Positions 11,161-23,669 of a DNA stretch of 64,000 bases are shown here, in pieces. Made by a program: the position numbers and the translations under genes. Origin of the DNA: Acanthococcus lagerstroemiae (taxonomy: Eukaryota; Arthropoda; Insecta; Hemiptera; Eriococcidae); the NCBI GenBank assembly GCA_031841125.1, contig CM063106.1:10850001-10914000 (forward strand), given 5' to 3'. The notes beneath the pieces are model-generated. The model was not told where the DNA came from, did no database searches, and worked only from the letters and a program-made list of their open reading frames with translations. Within the stretch, counting starts at the first letter, position 1. Each line of letters starts with the position of its first letter.

Positions 11161-11522
11161 CATGAGGAAGTTATGATAATTCATTCTTACATGATCACAA
11201 GTCTGTGATGGGGAGCACCGGTTATCCAGCCTGTTTTCCAGAAATCCACAGTCTCGATTCATGAGTAAAGGGTCGCAAGATATGTTAGTTGTCTGTGACT
11301 CAGGGCGTAACAGGGGACAGGACTGGTTGAACCCGTCTATGTTGGAAAAACACTGCAGCCGGTCGTTCAGCTGTATTGGTAAATCCGTCTGCAAATGCAC
11401 TAGTGGCAGGAACACTATTTCGTTGCAAATCGGACTCATCCCCGATAACATCTTCGATCGATAAGTATATATGAATTTGTTATTGTAACCATGACTCTGC
11501 GGTTGGAGGCAAGTGTTATTTT
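11161..11522 (-). CDS. Cysteine-rich exon, possibly N-terminal part of the C13-like gene
   Basis: A minus-strand open frame follows a good acceptor (TTCTGTTGCAG at 11533-11523) and runs about 120 codons. It has eight cysteines spread over the exon (contexts NNTC, PICNE, LQCFS, NQSC, ISCDP, RDCGF, DNRC, SQTC) and several Asn-glycosylation sequons, which suggests an extracellular disulphide-bonded segment. A donor ATG|GTGAAT at 11161 would end it in phase 0, which fits the phase-0 start of the next exon at 9108. An alternative donor lies near 11117 in phase 1. No domain family was recognised. A 5' exon must exist further right. Confidence 0.5.
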
Positions 11523-12488
11523 CTGCAACAGAATATAATATTTTCGTTAGTTATCAGTTATGAGAAAGAAACTAGATAATATATAATATGTATAATTCTA
11601 CACAACAGCATAGAAAACAATATGGGATAGGATTATAAATATGATTTTAGCTATAAGCTATATTGTAAATGCTGAATACGATGGCGTTCACCATTTTCAT
11701 CAAGAATCTCTCGTGTTCCATATTCAAAATTAAAATTTTATAAACTTTTTTTCGTTTTATTCCGTTTTGTCGTTCACAAGTACCTACACTGATACTGATA
11801 ATACTGAAGGCGCATCGTTGTTAGATGAGTGGTATCATCTTCATGATACTAAAATTCGCTCTTAAGATAGGCGATAGGGGGAAATGAACTGTAATCCAAA
11901 AATTAACATCAGCATCAAATTCTTCGTTTAAAATTCTTATAGAATCATATTATATATGTTCTCATGTCATTGTTTTTTTTTGTTTTTTTGTTACAAAATA
12001 TCATATTGTTGTGTAGTGTAATGAATAATTGATTTGTTAATTGTGGTGCGTATACAAATGTGCTGGACATGTGGAACGGTTTTGTGTATTGTTAATGAAG
12101 CTTGGACCACATGGATGAAAATTAAACGAAGCGAACAAAATAGCAAACGTGAGTACTTCAGTTTACTTATAAATATACGTATCAATACCCCTAACTATGT
12201 AAGTATATGTGAACCGCGTCGAAGTAGTTGATCCAAGCACTTGTCTTACATACCTAAACAATATTGGGTTATATATCGGCTATAAAAAGAGCTCAAACAG
12301 CCGAGATGTAATATTACAATATCCGTCTGCGCTCATACTGGTTCATACTGCCATAAATAAAAGTAACAGAAAGATAATGTTATAATCTATTCCCTATTCA
12401 TGATTTTGAGCGGATTCCTTTGTATATGGATCGACACACCATTTCATCGCGAGTTTGATAAAAAATTAGGTGAATCTTAACTTCTATA
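11523..12488. other. Non-coding; possible solo LTR around 12270-12400
   Basis: CTATAAAAAGAGC at about 12281 and an ATAAATAAAAG signal some 70 bp later lie in a layout like the promoter and poly(A) part of an LTR. No TG...CA borders or target duplication were found, so this is weak. Short frames on both strands (11991-12231) overlap each other and are not convincing. Confidence 0.3.
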
Positions 12489-13431
12489 CCGTAAAAGTGA
12501 GCAACTTGAGACAATTTCAACCTATTCGAGCGTGTAACTTTTCAGCAAATCCACCTAAAAACTCGCAAAGGGTCATAAAATACGGGTTAGCATGAGTACT
12601 AACGATTCCAAGGGGTAAAATTTGTCTCACACCCCCAGAAAGTGCTTTTTTAAAAAGAAATGAGCTGTCTCAAGTTACAGGCCAGAGTTTTACAACTTGG
12701 GACATAAACGCATTTTGACACAAAAACTGAAGATGTAACCAGCGTTTGCCAACTTGAGACATTATGAGTGAAAAAAAAACATTCCTCATCCCTCCCCTGT
12801 CCTCGCTAGGCCGTCAACTCGAAACATGCAGCAAAACTCAGCGACTTTTTGTGTGTTGCCATCCACTGACACACTTGACGGATATCATCTTCGGAATAAT
12901 CGTGATAGGTTCGAGCACCTGATTTTCGGCGTGATCTTTCACCAGCCTGTGAGACACGCAAAAAAAAACCACGAATACAATTCGGTCAGTGTCCCAATAA
13001 CATGTACATTGGAGAGATAATACAACTTGAGACACATAATTTTTCTCGGCATTTTGCACTTTTTCTCGAATACCTCACCATCTACATAACCTACCGCGTT
13101 CGTTAAGGTCTTGAATTCACCTCGATGAATTTCCCTACTGATTACATGCAAAAATATTTTACTCACCATTATTTCAACGTGTTTCCCACATAAAGTTTCT
13201 TCCGGTTACATTTCACGCGAAACGGACCAACTTCAGATAAAAATTTTTATCACGAAACACCGCATCACACCACCTTAGATTTTATTAGTATCATGGACGC
13301 TGAAGTATACACAACTCGCCAGTTTTTTTTTCGGAGCGCTAGAATGCAACGGAACAGTGTTACCGCGTTGTAAACACAAACATCAAAAACTGTCCCAAGT
13401 TGTACCCCGTCTCAAGTTGCTCACTTTTACG
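12489..13431. mobile_element. 943-bp non-autonomous DNA transposon with TA duplication
   Basis: Ends CCGTAAAAGTGAGCAACTTG (left) and CAAGTTGCTCACTTTTACG (right) are inverted repeats of about 20 bp, flanked by TA at 12487-12488 and 13432-13433. The interior has several extra copies of the terminal motif CAACTTGAGAC (for example near 12750 and 13023). No transposase is encoded; the 64-76 codon frames inside are incidental. Superfamily is probably Tc1/mariner-like from the TA duplication only. Confidence 0.8.
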
Positions 13432-13433
13432 TA

Positions 13434-15765
13434 CTAACTGATTGTGAAAGGAAATGTGATCATTATTGACGGTTCGTTCGAATCCAACATGTCAATGGTC
13501 TGTTACTTTTTTTTAAAGATGTTTTACACAGACGCTATATAAATCTTGACCTAACTATGAGCTTGGGGAATATTGTAATTTGTAAACTAGGTACCGTACC
13601 TATATCCGTGAACTAAGTAAATTTCGTTCATCAGATATAAGTCTGGAAGGAACGTGCGGATTGTGATGACCGTCATTTTAGTGATCATCATTGTGTTTTC
13701 TTTATTCAGGATAGAATCCTTATTGAATTTCAAAAAAAGATCGACCTATATGAGGAAGGGGTTAAATTTCTTAGCCAGCCGTAATGTGTGATAATTTTTT
13801 TATTTATTTACCAGCTTATTACTATTTAGAGTTTCTGTTGTGTTAATTTTTCATGTATGAGACAATAGAAGGGGAATAGTATTTGTAGCACCAAGTTTTG
13901 CCGAGGAAATGTGAATCAAAAAGGATCTAAAGATCGTATGGTTTTACATCCCTTCTTGTTCATTCAAACAACTTTTCTGGAGTAAAGCGTATCTATCATA
14001 TCTCATAATCACTCTAATCTAGCATGCTCTGTTCAGAAAGGGTTACAGGGAAGATGAGGATGAGAAACGAGGAAGATACATTTGCGTCAGTTGTATTTTT
14101 TTCACATGAATGAAATAGTCGCGGGTTTCATTATCACCAATCATTATCCGTGAGTGAGAAGCAATTAATAGAAAACGGAACCAACCAATTCATTGTAAAA
14201 TAATTAATTTATGTATCTAGTAATATCAATCAAAGTGATATAATATTATGTGTCTATTAATTAAAAATAATCGGTTAATCAAAAGTAATTGATTAATTAG
14301 TGGGTTAGCTGCGATAGTTTATTTTTCTTTACCTATATTAGTACGGTGCGTGAACCAGGATTAGATGAAAACTTGAGATTAATAACTTTTTTCTTTGTTT
14401 ATCAGTCGAAGTTCTGAATAAAATATAAATGTAATTGGTTGCTAATCATATAGACAGGTAATAAGAAACAAAATTTTGAAATGAAACCTTTTTCCTCTTT
14501 ATTTCAATCTTGCCGTTAATTAAAATTCAAGACAACATCAAAACAGACGTTTCTATTTTTCTAGAAATTTGATTTCAGGAAAATTAAAGATTAAACCTGT
14601 ACCTAGTACCTACATTTTTTTACTGATCAATTGACAATTGGAAGTTGGAACGTACAACGAAACGCATTTTTATCATATAAAAGCTCTGGCGGGGGGGGGG
14701 GCTTTCAATTTCCAAATGAGATTACATTTCATCAACTGTCAAATTTCAAATGGAATAAGAAAATTTTACGAGTTACGACCCTATAATTTGGTCCCAAACT
14801 TCAATTTTCAGACTTGAAGTGGGCAAAACTAATTTGGCCAGGACAATCAAACAAAAAGCACTGAAACAGCTGATTCTTGGGTCGCTAATTACGAATATTC
14901 TATCAGATTTAGATTTTGCAGACCGCGTGTACTCGGATGCAGAACTCCACGGTCATAGTTTGATTTTCCAACTTTCCGTGTCAAGTCCATGGTACGCCTC
15001 AAGTGTGAAGTTTTGATTTTGGGAGCTGAAGAATTCAACGGTATATTTGAATCAGCGATCCGAAAACTTTATTTCGATGTACGAGTATTGTTTGCATCCT
15101 GAAAATAAGGTAATGTTTCTCCATCTCGAGGATGAAATTTTGATTTTGAAGGTTTGAAAAAAATTGAAATTAGCAAACGCGGAAGATCCCTATGGCTTCC
15201 ACACTTTGTTCGATGTTGAGAGTTGTGTTAATCTCGATTCATTTATTTTCAAATCTAAATTTAAGATTTTAGGACCTACATCAAGGCTGCGTCAAAATTT
15301 AATAGAATTAGCGATCCAAAAAATTCTATTTCGCCGATTTTCCAAATATCGTCTCATTTAAATTTCGAAAATTGATAGTACATCTCAAAACCTCCTTTGC
15401 GGAAAAAGGAATTTTTCATTGGGAACGAGACTGCCGATTACCTCTCAAAGATCCTCACTTATCCCACGTCAGTCCAACGTTGTGGTTAAAGAAGTGCAAG
15501 GTCTCCCTCCCAAACTTATAAACTTTTTTTTTTTAATTTCAGAATTTGAGGTGGTTTTCAGATGCTATTTCTGAAGTGATGTATCTTCATCTTTGAACCT
15601 TACCGGCCTTCTTTTCCCGAATACTCCCAAGACGCCCCCGAAAACCAGAATTTGACTTTCCTGACTTCAGATACTCAGATACCTTCGCTTGGACTGATAT
15701 CTGTTTCTCTTTTCTTAGGGGAAGAATCAAATGATTTTTTGGCATCCGGCCAAGGAGGGAGAATA
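13434..15765. other. Non-coding, decayed repeats; nothing firm
   Basis: AT-rich sequence with a G run at 14691-14701. Frames of about 65 codons at 14819-15016 and 15164-15361 start at non-ATG codons and lack recognisable similarity. The style (GAATTCAACGG, AATCAGCGATCCGAAAA) resembles other decayed repeats in the window. Confidence 0.35.
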
Positions 15766-16058
15766 GCAGGCGCGGATTTAGAAAAAAGAGATAAGTAGGT
15801 ACAGTAGCGGCGATGCATATTGATTAGCTGTTGCTTTTATGTTGGTAGGGGTGTGAAGGCAAGGGTGGTCCCGGAAAAATATTTTATCTAATGTGGGATA
15901 CGCAATGACGAATATATAGATGCGTTATTATACATTGGTGGCGTGTAATGAGCCGTACAATTTATCATTTTTATTCATTTTTTTCCTATTATTGCATTAA
16001 AAATTTCAACCAAAGGAGGGGCCATATACCCGATGCCCCCCCTTGGATCTGCCACTGG
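15766..16058. mobile_element. hAT-like MITE, about 290 bp
   Basis: The left end CAGGCGCGGATTTAGAA and the reverse complement of the right end, CAGTGGCAGATCCAAGG, match the loose hAT terminal pattern CAGNGGCGGATCYAG. A poly-C tract lies just inside the right end. An 8-bp target duplication is not clear. Confidence 0.5.
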
Positions 16059-17929
16059 AGGATAGACTGCAAAAACTAAATTATGAAACATGCTAGCCGA
16101 AACCTAAGACAAGGTTTTCGCTTTTACCATTTTGCCGATTGACTATCAGAATTGGTTGAGTGTGCCGACTTACTCAAACATCATCGTTGGAGGAGACGAA
16201 GAAAAGGTGACCCACCATATCCCAGTCGCATTGGCCTTGGTTACTGGTTCAAGACGTATACATTTATTTTGTCTGTCGGAATTCTCGAAGGAGTGTAATA
16301 CTGGGGAAGTTGAACTTATTAAGATTTTAAAATGAAGATTTTTTAGATTGTAAGTTTTCAATATTTTGATCGTGCTACCTGGACAGAACGCAATTTTTCC
16401 AGACATTCTTGAATGTGTTTACCTATGGGGTACACAGCTGGAGGGTTAATCAATGGAAGCAATGATTCTATCACAGTGGATCAAAACGATAAAGAGAAAT
16501 TTCTAAACGAAATCAATCTCTTTTATGTATATTCAACAAAATTCAAAATGAAGACATTTTTTTACTCGTGTTACTGATTTGAATACCAGAAATTGAAAGT
16601 ATTTCTCAAATTACGACTCACCCACCTCCCTCCGTCCACTAGGAAAACTAAGCCACAGTAAAAGTACAGGACTCGACACTCTTGAAAAGCTTTTAATGCC
16701 TGGCTACCTATTCTTCAAATTATAAGCAATAAATTCATCACGAACGAACCAGCGATTTCCACGGTACCTGTGCTTTTTATACTCGGAATAAAAAATCCCG
16801 AAGGAAAGGGTTGTTCTCGCACAGTTCAGAAACAGGAGCTGTCGCTTCAAATAAGATTAGCTACTGGTGACGATGTTCGGCGGCAACTATCAAAGGAAAC
16901 GCACGTCGGTGTACATCAAAGAATCGATTACAGGTTTAACAATTAAGGACTCTCCTCCCACCAGAAGGCAACCGAGTAATTTATTCGCCCGTGAATAGTG
17001 TGAGCGCCGAAGCTGACACCATACCGAATAATTATTCACATCTTTAAAATAGATGAGGAAAAAGAAGAGAGAAAAGAAGAAAAACTTTTTACATCGAATG
17101 AATTATCGTGCTTGCGTTGATCAACCTAGATACGATGCCAGTAACTGAGTTACGAGTGTTGCTAAAGTACAAAACCCAAACCGTTTCCAGCTTTTGTCAT
17201 TCTCCGCAGATTTTTTAGAACGGCCGTCTTGTGAGCAGATGGTTATCGAAGTCGAAAAAAACGACGCTGAAAACGTGGCCTAAGTATTGCAGATTCGACC
17301 TAAAAGAAGGCGGGGAATGCGGTTGGCGGTTCTGACCCAACGAAGACCTCCATAAGATGTCCTACAGTGTGACCTGCGATACTACGAGGTCACGATTCTA
17401 GTAAATTCGTTGGAAATAGAAGAATACGCATCACGGGTGTCCCAGTTTTGGTGACCAAGCAGGAAAAGGTTGTAGAACTCATCGAGGAGTTCAAAGTACC
17501 TAGAATAACCTATTCTCAAAGTAGGGGGGATACTACAAGACTCCAAAATTTGAAAAGTGGTGAATTTCCTTGATGAATTGGACAGGACATTCTCATTTAA
17601 CATGATAATCGGTTTGAAAAACGTCACAGTCTCAAATTTAGAACTGCCTCAGCTTCAGATTTCGCAAAAAAAAATCAATTCCAAAAGATTTTGGGCTCGA
17701 TTCCATTAATTTGGCTAGATCCCGGAATCGATTCAGAGATCAGATATTTCGACTCCTCATACGGAAAAATGTTCAACTCCCAGTGCCGAGCTTTGTCTAT
17801 CTCTGGTGACAGTAGGTAGTAGTGTATTGGAAATTTAATGAAAACTCACATTATGTATTGCATATCCTCACCATTGAAGGGACTAAAAAGTTCAACTTAT
17901 AGAACAGTAAAATTAACTACAATCTTAAT
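16059..17929. other. No gene recognised
   Basis: A 67-codon plus-strand frame at 16132-16335 contains HHIPVALALVTGSRRIH but starts at TTG and has no similarity I can name. An 81-codon minus frame at 17382-17627 is equally uncertain. No terminal repeats seen. Confidence 0.3.
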
Positions 17930-17939
17930 CACAACGCAT

Positions 17940-18081
17940 CCTGGAGAAATTGGGGCTCGGCCCCAATGCGTTCGCCTCGGCACTGATGCGATGCCCGAAA
18001 GGGTAGTTTCCGGTGCTGGGGGTGCGGTGTCTCAGGGCCACTTTGGCACGCGTGCATCGCCATACGCCCCACAACACCAAC
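17940..18081 (+). mobile_element. SINE-like retroposed element, copy 1 (about 142 bp)
   Basis: A GC-rich block unlike its surroundings is bounded by a perfect 10-bp direct repeat, CACAACGCAT, at 17930-17939 and 18082-18091. It begins with a hairpin (TGGGGCTCGGCCCCA) and has the core GATGCGATGCCCGAAAGGGT and GCGTGCATCGCCATACG. A second copy at 63141-63241 shares the last 100 bp and has its own, different target duplication. The variable-length duplications and apparent 5' truncation of the other copy indicate LINE-mediated retroposition. There is no poly(A) tail; the 3' end is CCCACAACACCAAC. I cannot identify the parental RNA. Confidence 0.75.
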
Positions 18082-18239
18082 CACAACGCATTAGACTTCG
18101 GCAGTATATATCTTAGAAAGTAAGTCTGTCTCCTCTCATGTGGGAGGATGGACTTTATAAAGTATTACTGTTTTTTAAAAAAACCACCGTACCTAAGTAT
18201 GACTTTGTATCCCAATTTATTTAAGTTGGACCTAGGAAG

Positions 18240-18880
18240 CAAGGGTTAAAATGATTCAAATTCTATGCTTAAGACTCTTCCGTCTGCTTCGTAAGTGAAA
18301 CTTCAAGATACTATCTACTCTCGTACTCACAGACACGTTTTCAACGCTTCGTGTCTTGACTTACTGAGATACTTTGGAACTAGACTTTGTTCCGACTCGT
18401 CACGACATTGTGAAAACTGTTTTAAGCTATTCTTGTTTGAAGCATTCTAAGAGTCTTCCGGTCAGACTTAAAACTCTTCGAAATTCCTCAATGTTTTCTT
18501 CAAGACTTATCTCAGGCCCGTAGGTAACACCAGGGCAGAAGCCCTGGCTGGCAAGCTCGCCGCTCTGCTGGCTCGCACGTTCTCAAAAAGAATAATAAAT
18601 AAAAGCAGCTAGAAGTATTTGAAAAAAAATTTGTGTTGTACCCTTATGGCTCATGTCCTGACACACAAGTGGTTAGCCACAGGCCTGACTTGTCTGATAC
18701 TGTCTTTAAGGTCCCTACGAACTCGCTCTGTAAGACGCTTCGGACTTGACTGAGACTTAAAGACTTCTACAGGCTCGCTCAAGACTCGTGAGACTCATCA
18801 AGCCTTCTTTATGACTCACTGAAACGCTTGTATACTTCCACCGACCTATTCAAAACTCTTCAAGACTTATAGAAAATGCC
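18240..18880. repeat. Degenerate short repeat rich in AAGACTCTTC
   Basis: About 600 bp made of loosely spaced variants of GACTCTTC, AAACTCTT and CTTCAAGACT. The same texture recurs at 53340-53960, and weaker at 24430-24480 and 35640-35710. There is a GC-rich interruption at 18513-18580 (GGCAGAAGCCCTGGCTGGC). Not coding. Confidence 0.5.
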
Positions 18881-21019
18881 TAAAAATCTTACACAAGTTT
18901 AGAAAATACCAAAAAGAATTTTAAAGTAGACATTATTTTCGATATGTACCAAAATTCTTATTCCTTCTGAAGCTCAGCATTAAAAAAAAAAATCATAAAG
19001 AGGGCAGGGGGATTCCTCGAGACCTAATGTTCTCCAATGTAATTCATTGGTTCTTCCTCTCATCGTCCTGACCTATACAACGAGCCTGTTGACCTACTCA
19101 TTCTGGAAGAATGAGGCTTGCCCCCACCCCAGAAATTTCGTCTTATAATATTTCAGGACATTTATGTACGTATGTGAAGCTTGTGGTCGAGTAAAGTACA
19201 TACTTTGTAAAGGTAACATAAGATAGTTTTTGAAAAGTAGTATTTTTTAAGGTGCCCACATGAATGATCTTCCTGCAACTTGACGGGTAGGCAGCTTATC
19301 TAGTTCACGAGTACAAACATTTGGTTTATTCTTATGTTTGAAGGGACTGAAACTGGGTTGACATTAAAATTAATACTTACACGACCCTACATTTTAATTT
19401 TATTTATTATTATTATAATTTTTATTTTTTTTGCTAGGGTACGAGAATTGGTTCAATAGTATATGCTCAATTTTGATTTTAACAATAATTCCCAGACATG
19501 GGCAGAATCATATTTGATCCTTGGATTAAAATAGTTGAAGAAATCAGAAGCATTATAATCTACGATCCATGGCCATAAAAAAATAAGTAGATTCCTTATC
19601 TCAATAATCGCGATTTGTGACCTTACTTTGTTGCCAAATAATTTGAAGTTCATGATTCATGATCAAAAATGTCATCAAATGATTCAAAGATCAGAAATAT
19701 AGTGATATCTCGGTTTACAGACCTTCTCTCTTTTTGCAGAATGATTTTCCCTAAAATTCGTTAATTTTTTTATTTTGTATATAATTTACCCATGACCTCT
19801 TTAGATTACGTTAATCTTATTATCCTGCCCACCCTTAATTGTAAAAAAAAAATCCAGGCCGTTTACCTTAGTCGTAAACCAAAAATAAAAAATTACCGCA
19901 GGACTTGAGGGTCTGTCTCATCTCGGGAGATGCTTTCCAGTTTTGATTGGTTGATTCTCAATAAGTTCCGTGAAAATATCACCGCCATTCACTTTCATTT
20001 TGAAAAAATGCGCCCGTCTGCATTTTTTAGGTGAAATTCCCATCGAAATAATAGAATTTAAAACGCTGACAGGTCTGTATTATTACGGGGTGACTTTCGG
20101 AGCACTGGAAAAACTTTGCAAGACCAGTAGACTCCCTGGTTTCTAAACTTTTTAGTTTTCTATACGAATGTCGTTTTTACATGTTATGTTCATCTCTCCC
20201 TTTCCTGCCGGCACAAACATTTTCACTAACAACCGTTACCTTCATGCATACCATTCACTAATACTTTTTGGCTAACCCTCCCATACTTTCTAGTTATGTA
20301 GTAGAAAAATTCTCCGACATGAATGAAAATCAGAATTTTTGCAATTCTTTCAGTTGTAGAAATGATTCGAAATATTTTTCTTTACTGTGATTGCCGACTC
20401 CTATACTACTTGAAAGTTCCATCATTCTATTGCTTCCAGTCAAGAAGCAAATTTTTGTTTAAAATACTAAAGGAAAAGTAGTATATTTTGATATTAGTTC
20501 TAAAACTTCCAAGCTGGCTCGCCACAGGGATTGAAAACACTTAAAGCCGGTGCGCCGCGAGGATGTCAGACATCTGATTCCGCATTTTTGAAAAAGAAAA
20601 AATGCAATTTACGTTTAAAATATCTTACATGTAGCGTTCTCGGAAAAAATGATCCAATCCAAAACATTTGTTCCCCGTGATATGAGAAAAGACTTGATAG
20701 AAAATGTTTTGAAAAAATTCGTGTATGAAGTACCCGTGAGCTCCAAAACAGAGTTGTTGAGGATCTACTGATGAAATGATATCCTCCACTCACAGTGAAT
20801 CAAATGTCAGGAGATATTCTATTTCTATTGTTTTTGGATTCACAGAACCCATTTTGGGATTTTTCTTTGAGACACACCGCCACCAACAAGGAATCCGCAT
20901 GGGGTCAACTCATAAAAATTGGGGTTAGGATTTTCAACAAAAAAAAATTACAGGAAGCATGTAGCCGGTCGGGCATTTTACAGATACACTCTCCTGTATA
21001 CCGTGGCGCGCATTTATAT
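18881..21019. other. Non-coding, nothing recognised
   Basis: AT-rich with scattered short frames. A 75-codon minus frame (20566-20793) and the first part of a 119-codon plus frame (20795-21154) abut with no sign of protein similarity. Confidence 0.3.
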
Positions 21020-21480
21020 AAAATATACATGCTTTTTTTTTGTAGCTCTTTTTGTGCGCCACCGCCAAAGAGGCCGGCACTTTCTTTTCCTTTTCAAAAC
21101 TTTTTAATGTTTACCTGTCCCTCACAGCCACGGCCTAATATTCTCACAAAGTAGAATGAAGGAAAGACTTTATAATGACGTCTCAATCGCAAGCGAGCGG
21201 CGAAGAGAAGGTATACCAGTTGTCGCTGGGTCGGCTTCTCATCAAAGAACGCCGGCGCAGATCAAAGCGGCTTGGCTCGTGGCACCTTCAGGCTCCCTCG
21301 CTCGTCTCGCTAACACCTGTACCGAGACAAATCGGCGGCGAAACATGAAAGAGAAAAAACTGGAGAACAATTTGAAATCGTTAGTTGCGCTACTAATGTT
21401 ACAAATCTGATTGCCCGAAAATTGTAGACACAGAAGCCGGCCACGGAAACCATCTCCTGCTCCGCCCATCGTCACAATTT
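21020..21480. promoter_or_regulatory. GC-rich, CpG-containing island of unknown role
   Basis: This block has far more CG dinucleotides than its flanks (GCCGGCGCAG, CGCTCGTCTCGC, GGCGGCGAAAC) and a TATA-like TTTATATAAAAT just upstream at about 21013. An 84-codon plus frame (21156-21410) fits no known family. It could be a promoter or 5' exon, but no splice partner was found. Confidence 0.25.
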
Positions 21481-21893
21481 TGCGCCGAAAAAAAATACTG
21501 TACGTGCAGTATACGAGATAAGAATGCCAATTTCTGCCTAATTTTCGGGATTTCCGATGCGTGGGTGTGTGCTAGAGTGTAAAATTTAAATCACTCTGAC
21601 TCGGTGTAGTTATAGAAATGTCAGCGGTGAAAATACGCACCGTCGTGTGGGTAGGAACATAAAATATAAATGCATTAACTCGGTTTAATGGCGAAGGAAT
21701 ATCAATACAATATCAATAGGCGCCTCAAATAATCGAAATTTTCTCGAATCGCCATCAGGTAATCGTAAATATTCTGAATTTTGATCGGGGAATTCAAACC
21801 TCAGCTACTTCATAACAATAGTCAGGTCGTAATATTATCAGATCGTCCTACTTTTGCCCCTTAGGTTTTCACAATTACAAACATTCTGTAGTT
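21481..21893. other. Nothing recognised
   Basis: AT-rich intergenic sequence; contains a small inverted repeat TACTGTACGTGCAGTA at about 21496. No gene seen. Confidence 0.3.
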
Positions 21894-22020
21894 GTGCGAA
21901 AACCTATCATTTTGTATCCAGCCGTGCCCGTGGATGCCGAATCCGGCTATGCGGAGCGTACCGCGCAGTCGATTCGGCATCGACGGACGCGGTTGGATAC
22001 AAAATGGCAGGTTTCCGCAC
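21894..22020. mobile_element. 127-bp foldback (hairpin) element
   Basis: Two arms of about 50 bp, beginning GTGCGAAAACCTATCATTTT and ending with its near complement AAAATGGCAGGTTTCCGCAC, fold back on each other through GGATGCCGAATC/GATTCGGCATC with a short central loop. This is typical of a palindromic MITE. No coding sequence; target duplication not resolved. Confidence 0.8.
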
Positions 22021-23047
22021 TCGTACTGTTATAGATCTTTAGATTAGTTGTCTTTCATTTAAAAGGTCCCTTCGGTTCTCACCACCTTCGTTTAGGGTGA
22101 AGAGGAAGCCTGCTGAAATTTCGAAAAGTTACCAACTTTGAAGCCACGTGTTTCCGGAACTAGAATGAAAATAGAAAAGTGAAATTTGATGTGTAATGAA
22201 GACGCATGTCTACCCATGTAGACGTATTATTTAGTCACACATGCATGGGCGTCGCTGAGAACTGGTAGATGGATAATACTTACCCCCAAATTATAGGGGT
22301 AGAAATGATCAAAATTACCCCCCAAATTCAAAGGCCAATTATATTTACACTTGTAGTTATAAAAAATTTGTACGGCCCTGCCTATATGTTTTTTGTGTAA
22401 CTTGGAGGACTTACGAGTATTATGTCAAATGGAATTGATCCAGAAATCAAACATTGGATAGTTGTTGTAGTGGTAGTTGGTTAACGATCGACGCCAGAAA
22501 AGTGAAATTTGAGCAATTTGGAACCGAGGTATGCGATACTCATGAAAAATAGAGTTATGTAACCTAACAAGGCCCAGCTGGATAGGATCATTTGATTATC
22601 ATTTCAGTTATAACTTACTCATAAATTTCTATTTGAACCATTCTTGACTTTTTATCTAACGAATTACAGGTCAGGCTTATTCGGTATTAGGTTGGGCCTT
22701 AACATGTCTTAGGTGGGGTCTTATTAGGTTTTAGCGGCCTTCTTTGGTAAGTTGGCCTTATCAAATTTTGCAAAAAGGGTATTTTTATTAGAAGATCTGA
22801 GGAACGTGGAGCAGTATAGAAAAATTTCAAGCTAGCCAGTTTTTAAATATTTCAATCGACGACTAACACCAAAGAGGGAAAAACATGAAATCACTTACAA
22901 CTTACATGCAAGCCTGGAGAGCCAAGACCTTAAAGGGCCTTATTGAGCTCCCCTACCTTAATACGCGCATGGTGATCACATCTCACACAACTCACATGAG
23001 CATATCATATATGCGAAGACTCTTGTAAGCTGATCTTTCGATTTATC
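22021..23047. other. Non-coding, nothing recognised
   Basis: Contains a small palindromic CATGTCTACCCATGTAGACG (22204-22223) and a stretch rich in TAGGT/GGCCTT (22660-22750). No genes. Confidence 0.3.
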
Positions 23048-23055
23048 GTTATCAT

Positions 23056-23661
23056 CAGGGCCGCAATAAATAGCGAAATATGCGCATATTTCATGCACTG
23101 AATTCAGTCTAAATAACATGCCAAAATATGCGCCAAAATTTAAAAAAAATATGCATAAATATGCAAATACAATAATGGGTATCATTTCAAAGGAAAAATC
23201 AAGTTGGATACACTGAGACAATTTTTATCCGATTTCAAAATGATCCAGTGAAGTATTTCCCTAAGAGTCCAATCTTCATTTAATAGGAGATGCACCCAGG
23301 AGATAATGCACCTATTCGTAATTTCTTGATGATTGATGAATGTGATGTGAGCAAGAGAAAAGGTTATCTCACGTGCAAAAGAACATATTTTTCCAACTGA
23401 TTCATTAACCATTAAGTCTTTTCAATTTTTTTTTTCGGAGTCGGACATCATTCTCAGAATTTAAAAAAATAACTTTTCGGGGGAAAAAATCGAAAAATAA
23501 GCAGAATTGGTGCAAAATATTCGGTAAATGCCAAAATATGCGAAATATGCAGATTGAAGTGCTACTCATTTGACTCAAGAGTTCTGTGATTCGTAAAGAT
23601 TTTTTGAAACTTATATACGCCATAGATAAAAATATGCATTCGCATAAAAATTGCAACTCTG
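23056..23661. mobile_element. hAT-like MITE, 606 bp, ATATGCG-rich
   Basis: The left end CAGGGCCGCAATAAATAGCG and the complement of the right end, CAGAGTTGCAATTTTTATGCG, are imperfect inverted repeats of hAT type. Flanks GTTATCAT (23048-23055) and GTCATTAT (23662-23669) agree at 6 of 8 positions, as expected for an aged 8-bp duplication. AAATATGCG motifs repeat near both ends, a usual place for transposase sites. The frames inside (76-83 codons) are not transposase. Confidence 0.7.
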
Positions 23662-23669
23662 GTCATTAT

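Noticed and set aside
12001..12231. Possible signal-peptide exon of the C13-like gene on the minus strand
   Set aside because: A hydrophobic stretch exists, but no donor gives the phase needed by the 11522 exon with confidence, and an equal-quality frame exists on the other strand.
17940..18116. 92-codon plus frame covering the SINE-like element
   Set aside because: The frame spans the element boundary and the target duplication, and the second copy does not keep it; it is incidental.
20795..21410. Two consecutive plus-strand frames (119 and 84 codons) in a GC-richer block
   Set aside because: No signal peptide, domain or splice partner; composition alone can explain them.
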